Positions 1-9,007 of a stretch of 64,000 nucleotides of DNA are shown in pieces. Origin of the DNA: Desulfobacteraceae bacterium (lineage in GTDB: Bacteria; Desulfobacterota; Desulfobacteria; Desulfobacterales; Desulfobacteraceae); NCBI GenBank assembly GCA_016744295.1, contig JADGEQ010000023.1, positions 38,920 through 102,919 of the forward strand, read 5' to 3'. Position 1 is the stretch's first letter; every line of letters starts with the position of its first letter. The notes under the pieces are model-generated. The model was not told where the DNA came from. It saw only the letters and a program-made list of their open reading frames with translations, and ran no database searches. Both the position numbers and the translations under genes were made by a program.

Positions 1-1
1 C

Positions 2-1423
2 ACATTGTCTGAAATGGAACTGCTCAAGGAAAAATGGTTTTCCAGGTCAGGAAGACAGATCGGCCAGGCGGATGTGGGACTCACCCCGGAAGAACACAGC
101 TGGCTGAAAAATAAAAATCAGATCAGGGTTTGCATACTGCCGGATAGGATGCCCTTTTCCGCGATTCAGGGAAACCAGGTGGTTGGAATGACCTCGGATT
201 TTTTGGAAATTTTTCAAGAAAAATTAAAAATTTCTTTTCAATTTAATTTGGCCCAATCCCTTACCGATGCCCTATACCAGGTGGAAACGGGTGACTGCGA
301 TATTATTCCCATGATCAGCAAAACCCTGGCAAGAAAAGTGCAGTTGGATTTTACCTCTGCCTTCATGGACTATAATGTGGTTATTATTTCCCGGGAAGAT
401 TATCCTTTTATTTCCGGTATTCCCGGACTGAAATCCAAGAAGACCGGCATGGTGGTTGCCGGTAATATCGTTGAGAAAGTGATGGAAAAATACCCAACTC
501 TGAAGTATATTCCAGTGAAAACCATTGAAGAGTGCCTGATAGACGTTTCCACCGGCCAACTGGATGCAGCGATTTTAAGCTTGCCCGTTGCCTCCCATTA
601 TATCCGGGAAACCGGTCTTACCAATCTTAAAGTGGCTGGGCATTCAAGCATTAAGGAGGATCTGCGCATTGGGGTGCAAACGCAGAATCATCATCTTCAT
701 TCCATCATGAGCAAGGTGGTCAGATCCTTAAATCACCAGGAACTGGATATGATTTATCAAAAGTGGCTTGGCAGTGAACTGGAACATAAGCCGGACTATA
801 CCCTTTTGTGGAAGTTCATGTCCATTGCCGGAATTATTCTGGTCCTGGTGGTAGGGTGGAACCGGAAATTATCCCGACTGAACAAAGAGATCGCCATTGC
901 CCACGAAAAACTCACTGAAAAAACAGTGGAACTGGAGTATATCTCTATCACAGACAGCCTGACCGGAATTTTTAACCGCCGTCATATTGAATCTGTTTTT
1001 GAAATAGAAATCAAACGCTGTGTCCGGCATGGCCGTGATCTTTCCATCATCATCCTTGATATTGATTTTTTTAAAACCGTTAACGATACCTTTGGTCATC
1101 AGGCAGGGGACAAAGTTTTAAAGCAGTTTGCCGGCTTGGTTAAACAAAAGATACGGGTTACGGATATCCTGGGCAGATGGGGGGGGGAAGAATTTTTTAT
1201 TGTCTGTCCTGAAATAAATCTAAAAAATGTCGTCCATCTGGCCCACACCCTCTGCCGGAGTATTGAGGCGGAAGACTTTGGCAAACCCGGTGTTCAGACC
1301 GCAAGCTTCGGTGTCACCAGCTTTAGAAATGGGGATGACACCCAGGTCATGATATCCCGGGCAGACAAAGCCCTTTACCTTGCCAAATCAAATGGCCGGA
1401 ACCGGGTTGAAAGCATTACCTAG
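2..1423 (+). CDS. periplasmic solute-binding sensor diguanylate cyclase (5' end outside window)
   Basis: Membrane sensor that would make cyclic di-GMP from two GTP in response to a periplasmic ligand. The reading frame is open to the window edge, so the true N-terminus probably lies upstream; an internal TTG at 5 has no convincing ribosome site. Counting from that codon, residues about 35-255 form a family 3 extracellular solute-binding domain (amino-acid-binding-protein type), about 265-283 a transmembrane helix, about 285-310 a short coiled coil and about 315-470 a GGDEF domain. The active-site loop GGEEF is intact near residue 395, so catalysis is expected. There is no second output domain. 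The ligand cannot be told from sequence. The BvgS-like layout suggests more solute-binding domains upstream. Family call is firm; full length unknown. Confidence 0.85.
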   Translation, partial: TLSEMELLKEKWFSRSGRQIGQADVGLTPEEHSWLKNKNQIRVCILPDRMPFSAIQGNQVVGMTSDFLEIFQEKLKISFQFNLAQSLTDALYQVETGDCDIIPMISKTLARKVQLDFTSAFMDYNVVIISREDYPFISGIPGLKSKKTGMVVAGNIVEKVMEKYPTLKYIPVKTIEECLIDVSTGQLDAAILSLPVASHYIRETGLTNLKVAGHSSIKEDLRIGVQTQNHHLHSIMSKVVRSLNHQELDMIYQKWLGSELEHKPDYTLLWKFMSIAGIILVLVVGWNRKLSRLNKEIAIAHEKLTEKTVELEYISITDSLTGIFNRRHIESVFEIEIKRCVRHGRDLSIIILDIDFFKTVNDTFGHQAGDKVLKQFAGLVKQKIRVTDILGRWGGEEFFIVCPEINLKNVVHLAHTLCRSIEAEDFGKPGVQTASFGVTSFRNGDDTQVMISRADKALYLAKSNGRNRVESIT

Positions 1424-1484
1424 GAGTGTTTGTGCCCTCCAGGGGCAAAACTATAGTTGCGGTTTTAGATAAGGAGAAAAATAA

Positions 1485-2477
1485 ATGGAATGGAACCCGG
1501 GAACCCTGCTTGAAATGTCAGGTGCTTATTGGAAAACCTGTACCCTCCATGCCGGTGTAAAACTGGATATTTTCACCGTCATCGGTTCAGATACCCTGTC
1601 AGGGGGAAAAATCGCAGACGAACTGGGCATGGAGAAAAGGGGGCTTATCATGCTCTTGAATGCGCTTACCGCCCTGGACCTTCTGGTCAAAACGAAGGAG
1701 ACCTATGGCAACACCCCGGAGTCATCTGTTTTTTTGTCCAGAGATTCAAAGCAATATATCGGATATATGATTCTCCACCACCACCATTTGGCCCCATCCT
1801 GGGTGAGCATGGACAAGGCCCTTATCCAGGGGGGACCCTGCCAGGAGGCTGTTGTTTCAGCGGAAGAATGGCGGGAAAGCTTTCTCATGGGCATGTTCAA
1901 TATGGGCATGTCCATTGCCCCGGGTCTGGCAAAGGAACTGGACCTTGCCGGGTGCAGACATCTTTTGGATCTTGGCGGCGGTCCCGGCACCTTTGCCATT
2001 CATTTTTGCCTGGACAACCCGGGGTTGACAGCAGCTGTTTTTGACCTTTCCACCACCCGGCCCTTTGCAGAAAAAACCATTACCCGCTTCAAGGTGTCTG
2101 ACCGGGTCTCCTTTATTCCCGGGGATTACACGGACAAGCAGTTTTCCCTGGACCCGGAATTTGACGCGGCCTGGCTTTCCCATATCCTCCATGGAGAAAG
2201 CCCGGAGATGGCTGAAAAAATCGTTGCCCGGGCTGTGTCCGCACTCAAACCCGGGGGGAAAATATTCATCCACGAATTTATTTTAAACAATACCATGGAC
2301 GGACCGATTTTCCCGGCCCTGTTTTCTTTGAACATGTTTTTAGGAACCAAACAGGGACAGTCCTATAGTGAAAAACAGCTCATCGATATGCTTGCAGCAC
2401 AGGGGGTAAAGGATATTGTCCGCCTTGATTTTACAGGTCCCACTCAATCCGGGATTTTGACAGGCAGACGGAAATAG
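1485..2477 (+). CDS. SAM-dependent O-methyltransferase, dimerisation-domain type
   Basis: A 330-residue small-molecule methyltransferase of the plant/bacterial O-methyltransferase family 2 (acetylserotonin O-methyltransferase, CrtF/BchU type). Residues about 10-100 look like the winged-helix dimerisation domain. The SAM-binding glycine motif LLDLGGGPGTF starts near residue 160, and a later loop with an aspartate before LSHILH fits the catalytic half. The start is set by AAGGAG 8 bases upstream of ATG. It follows the cyclase by 61 bases and precedes a strong promoter for the next operon, so it is probably monocistronic or the tail of the upstream unit. Substrate unknown; nothing nearby points to bacteriochlorophyll or carotenoid synthesis. 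Confidence 0.82.
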   Translation: MEWNPGTLLEMSGAYWKTCTLHAGVKLDIFTVIGSDTLSGGKIADELGMEKRGLIMLLNALTALDLLVKTKETYGNTPESSVFLSRDSKQYIGYMILHHHHLAPSWVSMDKALIQGGPCQEAVVSAEEWRESFLMGMFNMGMSIAPGLAKELDLAGCRHLLDLGGGPGTFAIHFCLDNPGLTAAVFDLSTTRPFAEKTITRFKVSDRVSFIPGDYTDKQFSLDPEFDAAWLSHILHGESPEMAEKIVARAVSALKPGGKIFIHEFILNNTMDGPIFPALFSLNMFLGTKQGQSYSEKQLIDMLAAQGVKDIVRLDFTGPTQSGILTGRRK

Positions 2478-2494
2478 GGACAGACAAATAATTT

Positions 2495-2523
2495 TTGACT
2501 AGCCCACTCTGTTCATGTATACT
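2495..2523 (+). promoter_or_regulatory. sigma-70-type promoter for the SPFH/AAA-Lon operon
   Basis: TTGACT and TATACT are separated by exactly 17 bases, a near-consensus housekeeping promoter about 140 bases upstream of the SPFH gene. The remaining 5' leader is AT-rich without an obvious hairpin. The call rests on motif match only. Confidence 0.6.
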
Positions 2524-2662
2524 GATTTTTATTATTGACCTCCACTTACAATTCGTCCCATTTTTTTGCTGAACCGCTAGTGCTTTTACGATTATTTTTT
2601 CTTGGTTTTATACAATTCGTTTCACCTAACACCGGTCATTTATTCAAGTGAAAGGAGAAGGT

Positions 2663-3643
2663 ATGAAGGATCAGGCTTCAGAAGTATTTCTACAGCGGGC
2701 CCGTGTCATCACCATGGCCAGAAGGACCGCCTTTATTCTAATTATCATTGCCCTGTTTTACTCATTGGCAGCCGTTGTCTATTCCACCCATGTTATTTAC
2801 AAGGTAAAGCTCAATTATGCGGTCATCCTTGAGCAATTCGGGGGAAAAAGACAGGCCGTCACCGAGGTGGGCTGGCACTATCGCCTCCCCTTTTTCACAA
2901 AACTTGAAAAAGAAGTCCCCCTGATGAATCAGAACATGTATCTGGGGGGGTCCTCAGCCCCCATTAAAATCATTTCCCAGGAAAATGTCGCCCTGTGGAC
3001 CTCTGCTCTGATGACCTTTAAAATTAAAGACCTTAAGGTCTGGGGCATTGAAAATCTTTCCCCGGAAATTTTACTCCAGGGCGATTTTGACGGTATTTCC
3101 AAGGATATTCTCCAGGGGGAGGAGGTCAACAATCTGATCAGCGACAGGGAAACCATTAAAGAGGAGATATTTGAGGCCTTAAAAGACAGGCCCATCAACA
3201 AAAACGGTCCCACCCTTGAAGAAAAATACGGCATTGAGGTGGTTAGTTTTGTCCTCAACGAAACCCGGTTCGGAGACAAGCTGGTGGAGGCAACCGAGGA
3301 GAAAAAGCGCCGTCAGCTTATTTCAGAGGCGGATAACTATGCCGCAGACCAGGAGGCCGACCAGATCCGGAAACTTTATAAGGCGTATCTTGAAGGGATA
3401 CGCTCCCTGCATCTGGCCCTTGGCGGGTCTGAAAGACAGGGGGTAAACCCGGCCTTGTTTGAATTTCTCTCCCAGCAAAAATGGGCAACTGCCTATGAAA
3501 AAAATCAATCTGTACAGAAAACATTTGTGCTCCATGGCAGCGGCCAAGTTCCTTCTTTGACACTGCCCCCATTTGTTAAACAGCAGATGATGAAAAATGC
3601 GGAACAAAAGATCTCCAGTATGACCGACAAGACAACCCCTTAA
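2663..3643 (+). CDS. membrane-anchored SPFH/Band-7 (HflC/prohibitin-like) protein
   Basis: A 326-residue protein with a short cytoplasmic N-terminus, one transmembrane helix at about residues 20-42 and an SPFH/Band-7 domain over about 45-240, followed by a helical charged region (EEKKRRQLISEAD) typical of HflC and prohibitins. Such proteins form large ring-shaped membrane cages that enclose or regulate AAA+ proteases. ATG at 2663 is preferred to GTG at 2648 because AAGGAGAAGG lies just before it and overlaps the GTG codon's downstream bases. The next gene, 21 bases on, encodes a giant AAA+/Lon-like protease, which suggests the two form one membrane quality-control machine. Family call is good; which HflC/HflK/stomatin subgroup it belongs to is unresolved. 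Confidence 0.82.
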   Translation: MKDQASEVFLQRARVITMARRTAFILIIIALFYSLAAVVYSTHVIYKVKLNYAVILEQFGGKRQAVTEVGWHYRLPFFTKLEKEVPLMNQNMYLGGSSAPIKIISQENVALWTSALMTFKIKDLKVWGIENLSPEILLQGDFDGISKDILQGEEVNNLISDRETIKEEIFEALKDRPINKNGPTLEEKYGIEVVSFVLNETRFGDKLVEATEEKKRRQLISEADNYAADQEADQIRKLYKAYLEGIRSLHLALGGSERQGVNPALFEFLSQQKWATAYEKNQSVQKTFVLHGSGQVPSLTLPPFVKQQMMKNAEQKISSMTDKTTP

Positions 3644-3664
3644 GTTGTTGCCCGGGAGGAGCGA

Positions 3665-6600
3665 ATGGCCAAACGACTCACAAAAGAAAAAATATATATC
3701 ACGCTTCCTGAAGAAACCATTAAAAAAATCGAATCCATGGCGGCAACATGGAGCTATGATACCAAGGCATTTGTAAGGAGCCGCCTCAACCAGTACAAGG
3801 CCCCTAGTCCTTTTGTTTCCGGCGTAAAAGAGCTGTTCCACCTGATCTTTTTCATGCGCAGAGAAAAAAAGCAGATGAATATACTCAATAATCCGGAAAT
3901 TCTCACCGACTGGAAAAAACGGTTTTTGTATTCCGGGGAAACCAATCCCGGTGCATCCTGGAACCGGATCATTGAAAAAGAACTGACAAAGCCCGAGTAT
4001 CATTATCTGATTGCCGTTCTTGACCGGGAACTCACTGATTTGCACGTCCCCATGGAATTGGTGGAAATCTTTGATAAAATTTACCGGGCCCATATTCGAA
4101 AAGAACATCTTGAGGACCCGGATGTGCCCAAGGCACCCATCATGCTCGTGGAAGGGACCTCTGGCAGCGGAAAGTCCGCCACGGTAAGGGAAGCCCTTGA
4201 AACAGTGGTTTTTCGAAATGAGGTCATCCCGGCGGTGGACTGGAAAATGAAAAAAGAGGAAATTTTGGCAAAACACAGCCTGTTTGCCACCCTTGAGGAT
4301 GTGGATCCTGATTTTGCCATGAAAATTGCCAGGAAGAAAAAACTGGCCTTTTACAGACAATTGGCCAATATTCCCGTTCTCCGGCGGATTTTCAAAAAAC
4401 GGATCATGAGCAGTCTCACCCATTTTGAAGAACGGGGGATTGAGGTGGACGCCTCCATCGTCACCCCCAATGATTACCAGACCGCCCTGTCCGGGGAACC
4501 GGGCAATTATTTTAAACGGGCCATGGGCCATCCCAAGGTTACTTCCATCCGCCATATTGAGGAAGCCCATTCTGCCTTTGGGAAATCGGAAAGCAGCCCC
4601 GGGGGAGGGGGTGCGGAAAAACAGCAGCGCACCCTCATCGACACCAGCAATATTGTTCTGGACGAGATCATTGATGGAAGAAGGGATTGTTTTCTCATCG
4701 CCACCACCGACCAGACCCATCGGTTTGATTCGGCCATTTACCGCCGTTTTGTTGAAAAGGGCTGTATTATTGACATGTCCAAGTTCTGGATGAACCAGGA
4801 GAATCTTAAGATCATTATTCTTCTGGAGATCAAGCGCCACCAGATTCCCACCCAATATCATCCCGAATCCAAGCGGCTGGATGAGGCAGCCGAAAAGATC
4901 TATGCCATTTTCAAGGAACGCAGCCTTAAGATCAGCCCGGCCTATGTGAGAAAACTCATTGAATCCATCATCAATATCCGGGGGGATTTTATCCTTGAAT
5001 TTTTGGACAACAGCATTCTTGTGCGAAGTGCCTTCCAGCTGGTGGCCAAGAATGTCTATGGAGAACTCTATACCAAGGTGGTGGACCGCATGGACCGGAA
5101 GGTCAACTGGGAGGAGTATGTGGGGGATATCAAGGATAAATTTTCCGAGATGGCCAACAATTGCTTTAATTATGGGGTCAGCGAGGAAAAGGGCGTGGTG
5201 CTGACGGGCCCACCGGGCAGCGGAAAAACCTTTTTGGTCAGAACCTGGCTGTCTTCCAACCTGAAGGTTCATGACATTGCCACAAGCCCCTCTGCCCTGC
5301 AGGATTCCGCAAGCCCGGTCCACGGGGCCGTGGCCAACCTGGAGAAAGTCTATGATATTGCAAAAATGGTTGCCCCCACCGTTATTTTTTTTGACGAGGG
5401 AGATGCCCTGGCCCCCAAAAGAAGCGGCACCGGGGGGCAACCTTCCGATGCCCTGACCAATAAATTTTTAAATATCATTGACGGTGAAATCCCTTTAAAC
5501 AAGGTGTTCACCGTGCTTACTACCAATAGACTGGATATACTAGATCCTGCCCTGATCCGGTCAAAGCGGCTGAAAACCCTTGAAGTCTCCGGCCATATGC
5601 GGCAAAAGGATATTTTTGACATCATTAAAAAACAATTTGACAACATCCCCCACAAACGGGAATTTGAAGTAGAAAAAATCATTGAAACCGCCCAGGGCAT
5701 CTGCAATACCCCTGCAGATTTCACCTCCTTTACGGAAAAAGCCATTGCCCTTTGCAGCACGGAATATAAAGTATTATTGAAACTTCGGGATTTGAAAACA
5801 TCAACCGAACAGGAAAAGAACGAATTCATCAAACTGAATTTTAAAACCATTCTGGGGATTCTGGATGCGGTCAAAGCACCTCCTCTGTTAAAAGCCAACA
5901 TAAAAAACGATTTAAAAAACTTTGTAAAGCATTATGGTCAGATCATGGAATCTGTGGGCCACATCATTTCCGAGGAAAAGTACCCCATTGTGGCGGCCCA
6001 TTTGGAATCCGCCCGGAGGGAAATTTCCAGAAGCCCGGTGCGCAAGGGATCCATCCAGCTCAATGAGTTTCTTGAAACAGAATTGAGCAAGGAGCCCCAG
6101 GTGGGATTCATCATTGGTGTGGGTGCCAATGACGTGACCGGGATGCTGTTGCCCATTGCCACCAGTCTCACCGGAAGGGTTGACGGATCTTCCATTGTTG
6201 TCACCGGGGCTGTATCCACCTCGGCCCCCAATGCAGCCCAGCTGGACATGGCCGTAAAAATGACCAAGCAATCGGCCCAGGAAGCGTTGACCATGGTCAA
6301 GAACTATATCCAGGAGTTGTCTCCTGATATCAGCATTCCCTGGCTGTTCGGGGATTTGTTGCAATACTACACCATCCACCACCAGCTCTTGTCTGCCTCC
6401 TATAATGTGGGGGGTCCCTCGGCCGGGTTTGCCCTGGCCTTAAATACCATGTCGGCACTCTTGAGAATCCCTTTGTGCATCGACTTTGGTATCACCGGCG
6501 CCCCCTGGACTAAGGGGGTGAGAAAAGACGAGGTAGGCGGGTCCGTTATCATCGGCGGTCACCGGAAAAAGACGGAAAAGGTGTTGCTATACCTGAGGCG

Positions 6601-6979
6601 TATGTATATGCCCCTGCAGAACTATAAGGATTTGGAACCGGAATTTTTAATCGGGTATTGGCAGCGGCAAAAGGACATCATTGCCGTTACCCATTTTGCA
6701 GATCTCATGCCCGAGGTTTTGTTTCTGGATGATGCCCACAATATTCTGAGGGAGGAACTCATTGAAAAACGGATCACTTACAAGACCGAAAAATATTATG
6801 CCACCCACACAACCCCCTCCCTGAAAGAGGAGATCATCCAGACTAAAAAACGGATGAGAGTCCGGGCGGAACAGGAGATATTACGCAGGGTAAATGCCAT
6901 TCACCTGTATCTTTTGGACCCTGCCCGGAAAAAATATATTTCCCACGACCATATTTTTCAAACCTATATGAAAGATTAA
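3665..6979 (+). CDS. tandem AAA+ / Lon-type Ser-Lys protease with RHH-like N-terminus
   Basis: A 1104-residue protein. Residues about 8-45 read as a ribbon-helix-helix-like strand plus two helices. The first P-loop, GTSGSGKS, is at 164-171; an acidic HIEEAH motif near 297 may be its Walker B. The second, better conserved AAA+ module has GPPGSGKT at 515-522 and VIFFDEGD at 573-580. Residues about 800-980 resemble the Lon proteolytic domain: GGPSAG places the nucleophile at Ser919, and IGGHRKK aligns Lys969 with the catalytic lysine of Lon (second K of GGLKEK), so the dyad appears intact. It lacks the Lon N-terminal LAN domain. The GGAGG-type ribosome site lies 6 bases upstream. It is co-transcribed with the SPFH gene. 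Role inferred: ATP-dependent proteolysis at the membrane. Substrates unknown. Confidence 0.8.
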   Translation: MAKRLTKEKIYITLPEETIKKIESMAATWSYDTKAFVRSRLNQYKAPSPFVSGVKELFHLIFFMRREKKQMNILNNPEILTDWKKRFLYSGETNPGASWNRIIEKELTKPEYHYLIAVLDRELTDLHVPMELVEIFDKIYRAHIRKEHLEDPDVPKAPIMLVEGTSGSGKSATVREALETVVFRNEVIPAVDWKMKKEEILAKHSLFATLEDVDPDFAMKIARKKKLAFYRQLANIPVLRRIFKKRIMSSLTHFEERGIEVDASIVTPNDYQTALSGEPGNYFKRAMGHPKVTSIRHIEEAHSAFGKSESSPGGGGAEKQQRTLIDTSNIVLDEIIDGRRDCFLIATTDQTHRFDSAIYRRFVEKGCIIDMSKFWMNQENLKIIILLEIKRHQIPTQYHPESKRLDEAAEKIYAIFKERSLKISPAYVRKLIESIINIRGDFILEFLDNSILVRSAFQLVAKNVYGELYTKVVDRMDRKVNWEEYVGDIKDKFSEMANNCFNYGVSEEKGVVLTGPPGSGKTFLVRTWLSSNLKVHDIATSPSALQDSASPVHGAVANLEKVYDIAKMVAPTVIFFDEGDALAPKRSGTGGQPSDALTNKFLNIIDGEIPLNKVFTVLTTNRLDILDPALIRSKRLKTLEVSGHMRQKDIFDIIKKQFDNIPHKREFEVEKIIETAQGICNTPADFTSFTEKAIALCSTEYKVLLKLRDLKTSTEQEKNEFIKLNFKTILGILDAVKAPPLLKANIKNDLKNFVKHYGQIMESVGHIISEEKYPIVAAHLESARREISRSPVRKGSIQLNEFLETELSKEPQVGFIIGVGANDVTGMLLPIATSLTGRVDGSSIVVTGAVSTSAPNAAQLDMAVKMTKQSAQEALTMVKNYIQELSPDISIPWLFGDLLQYYTIHHQLLSASYNVGGPSAGFALALNTMSALLRIPLCIDFGITGAPWTKGVRKDEVGGSVIIGGHRKKTEKVLLYLRRMYMPLQNYKDLEPEFLIGYWQRQKDIIAVTHFADLMPEVLFLDDAHNILREELIEKRITYKTEKYYATHTTPSLKEEIIQTKKRMRVRAEQEILRRVNAIHLYLLDPARKKYISHDHIFQTYMKD

Positions 6980-7008
6980 ATCCCAGGGCCATTTTATCTT
7001 AAGTTCAA

Positions 7009-7050
7009 TGCCCCCTTGTATTTTTTTTATGGAAAAAATATAAGGGGGCA
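7009..7050 (+). terminator. long hairpin between the AAA-Lon gene and agmatinase
   Basis: Arms 7009-7026 and 7033-7050 pair over 18 positions with one mismatch (TGCCCCCTT against AAGGGGGCA plus an A/T-rich inner stem). It ends 21 bases before the agmatinase start, so it may act as terminator of the upstream operon or as a read-through element. No clean T-run follows the stem. Confidence 0.6.
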
Positions 7051-7071
7051 TTTGCATATATGGAGGATAAT

Positions 7072-8001
7072 ATGAAGCAAGCATTATGGCAGGATCCAAA
7101 GATTTGGGCAGGATTGAATAATCCGGATCTGGAAACCAGTGATAGCGACATCCTTATTTTCGGCATTCCCTATGACGGGGGTGTCAGTTTTCGGGCGGGA
7201 GCCTGGGAGGCCCCCGATGCATTGAGAAATATCACCTATACCATCTCACCGACCACAGAAGATTTTGAATCCTTTGCAGGTCTGAAATTAAAGGATATGG
7301 GAAACGTTGAAGGAGATTCCAGGGAAAACATTTTTGCCAAAGCCGAGTCCCTGACAAAAGATTTAGTCAAAAACGACACATTTTTCATCATGATCGGCGG
7401 AGACCATTCGGTAACCATACCCGTCCAAAGGGGGGTAGATGCCGCATTGAATGAACCCTTTGGGATCATTCACATTGATGCCCACTTTGATTTATGCCAT
7501 GATCAGGATGGAGATACGCTTTCCCATGGATCCACAGAACGCCGGGCCCTTGAACTCAAGAACCTTCAATCTATCCAGGATATATTTTTCCTTGGTATTC
7601 GCTCCATTGAGTCTGATGAGGTTAATTTTTATAATGAAAATCCTGTGCAGGTGGCCTCGGCCAAGGAGATATCCAGGCGTGGTGTTGAAGACACCTTGAA
7701 ACGTGTTAAAAAACAGCTGGCCCACTTGAACAAGATCTATCTGACCATTGACATCGATTGTTTAGATCCTGCCTATGCAGCCGGGACAGGAACACCCCAA
7801 TTTGGCGGCCTGACCTCCAGGGAGTTGTTGGATTTGCTTGAAGGAATCTTTGATCTTCCCATCATTGGGATGGATATTGTGGAGGTGGCACCCAAGCTGG
7901 ACGCCTCTTTGACATCTGTCTTTGCCGCCCGCAAACTGGTCACCGAAGTTTGCGGATTTATCAGTAAAAAGCAGGCAAAAAAGAGAGGTAACGCCGTTTA
8001 A
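7072..8001 (+). CDS. speB: agmatinase / arginase-family ureohydrolase
   Basis: A 309-residue binuclear-manganese ureohydrolase, most like agmatinase, which splits agmatine into putrescine and urea in polyamine synthesis. All metal-ligand motifs are present: GGDHS near 109-113, DAHFD from 136, SHG shortly after, and DIDCLDP with Asp227 and Asp229. The length fits SpeB. ATG at 7072 is chosen because GGAGG lies 6 bases before it; the in-frame ATG at 7060 overlaps that ribosome site and has none of its own. No arginine decarboxylase lies nearby, so guanidinobutyrase or another guanidino hydrolase remains possible. Family call is very firm; substrate is moderately sure. Confidence 0.85.
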   Translation: MKQALWQDPKIWAGLNNPDLETSDSDILIFGIPYDGGVSFRAGAWEAPDALRNITYTISPTTEDFESFAGLKLKDMGNVEGDSRENIFAKAESLTKDLVKNDTFFIMIGGDHSVTIPVQRGVDAALNEPFGIIHIDAHFDLCHDQDGDTLSHGSTERRALELKNLQSIQDIFFLGIRSIESDEVNFYNENPVQVASAKEISRRGVEDTLKRVKKQLAHLNKIYLTIDIDCLDPAYAAGTGTPQFGGLTSRELLDLLEGIFDLPIIGMDIVEVAPKLDASLTSVFAARKLVTEVCGFISKKQAKKRGNAV

Positions 8002-8017
8002 TAAATTGGGAAACATA

Positions 8018-8045
8018 TAAAAAAAAAGGATCCGAACCGGATGCA
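8018..8045 (-). terminator. terminator of the VOC gene
   Basis: Read on the minus strand, ATCCG-GTT-CGGAT forms a short hairpin followed directly by a run of nine T, a textbook intrinsic terminator just after the stop of the minus-strand VOC gene. Confidence 0.65.
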
Positions 8046-8054
8046 TTGGCCTTG

Positions 8055-8495
8055 TTATGGGGTTTTTTTGAATCTTAATTCACCCTTTTCTGTAAATTCG
8101 AACATGGGTCCCCAGGCTACTTCCCAGTAATAGCCATCAAGATCGGCAAAGTATCCACTGAAGCCGCCCCAGAATGTTTCTTGTGGCTCTTTTACGATAC
8201 GGGCACCAGCCGACTCTGCACATCTTATTATGGCAGTAACTTCTTCCTTGCTGCCTGCGTTGTGGGCAAGGGTGACGCCACTAAATCCACTGGGAATAAT
8301 CGGAACCCCCGGAGAAATATCTTCTGCCAGTTTCTCCAGGGGATAGAGAGCAAGCCAGGTTCCCGGAAGCTCAATAAAGGTGATCTCATCAGAGGAAGTG
8401 TTTGGCGGTGTGCCAAGTACAGTTTCATAAAATTTTGTAGCCTTGGGTAAATCAGCTACCCCAAGCGTTAGGATTGTGGTTCTTGAAATTTTCAT
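8055..8495 (-). CDS. VOC (glyoxalase/bleomycin-resistance fold) family protein
   Basis: A 146-residue vicinal-oxygen-chelate protein with the paired beta-alpha-beta-beta-beta modules typical of glyoxalase I-like enzymes: LGVADLPKATKFYETVLG opens module 1 and GYFADLDGYYWEVAW closes module 2. The closing motif has the metal-ligand glutamate position of the family. The start at 8495 is chosen for GGAGAGAGATA before the ATG; a longer frame upstream adds a Lys/Phe-rich stretch with no family similarity. It is followed by an intrinsic terminator. Substrate unknown; many relatives are annotated only as VOC proteins. Confidence 0.8.
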   Translation of the reverse strand: MKISRTTILTLGVADLPKATKFYETVLGTPPNTSSDEITFIELPGTWLALYPLEKLAEDISPGVPIIPSGFSGVTLAHNAGSKEEVTAIIRCAESAGARIVKEPQETFWGGFSGYFADLDGYYWEVAWGPMFEFTEKGELRFKKTP

Positions 8496-8605
8496 TATCT
8501 CTCTCCATGAATATGAGGTGAACAAGTAATTGTGTGATTTAAAGAATTTTTTACATAAAAAGGCAAGTTTATTCAAGGATTTCTCATTTCTCATTTCTCA
8601 TTTTA

Positions 8606-8932
8606 TTACACATCAAAGTTTTGGATTGTTTTAATCTCGTAAACACAATAGGCCGGTGTTTCATAGGGGTGAACTTCCATTAGCTTCCTCAAAACCGAAG
8701 TTATGTATATATCCTGAATAACCATTTCAACTTTGAATTCGCGTACCTGTTCTATCCTGTTTTTATCTCCGATAAAAGGACTGCTGCCATTTAGCGGTCT
8801 GAATTGCCCCATGCCTTCGGCTTCCCATGAGCAGGAATCATAATTGCCTATTTTCCCGGCACCTTTTTCAAAAAGAGCTGTTTTCACTTGCTCAAGGTGT
8901 GATTCAGGCACATAAAAGCATAATTGATACAT
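8606..8932 (-). CDS. NIF3/YqfO C-terminal-domain-like protein
   Basis: A 108-residue protein resembling the stand-alone, CutA-like ferredoxin-fold domain found inserted in NIF3/YqfO proteins (starts MYQLCFYVPESHLEQVK, ends HPYETPAYCVYEIK). The conserved HPYETPAY block is characteristic. Function is unknown in the family; metal or nucleotide sensing has been proposed. The 110-base gap to the VOC gene on the same strand holds a three-copy 7-base repeat (TTCTCAT) near 8580-8600. The call is by motif recognition. Confidence 0.75.
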   Translation of the reverse strand: MYQLCFYVPESHLEQVKTALFEKGAGKIGNYDSCSWEAEGMGQFRPLNGSSPFIGDKNRIEQVREFKVEMVIQDIYITSVLRKLMEVHPYETPAYCVYEIKTIQNFDV

Positions 8933-9007
8933 ATACCCTCCTTTACAATTAGTGTCAGGTTTACGCTATCTCCATATGCCAGGATAAAATCCGTGGGGGC
9001 AAATTGT

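Noticed and set aside
3323..5440. Minus-strand open frame of 705 codons opposite the SPFH and AAA-Lon genes
   Set aside because: It lies fully antisense to two genes with strong domain matches, has a His/Gly/Phe-rich composition typical of reversed coding frames and shows no motif.
8575..8605. Three-copy TTCTCAT repeat as a CRISPR-like or regulatory array
   Set aside because: Units are 7 bases with no spacers; a simple sequence repeat between two genes.
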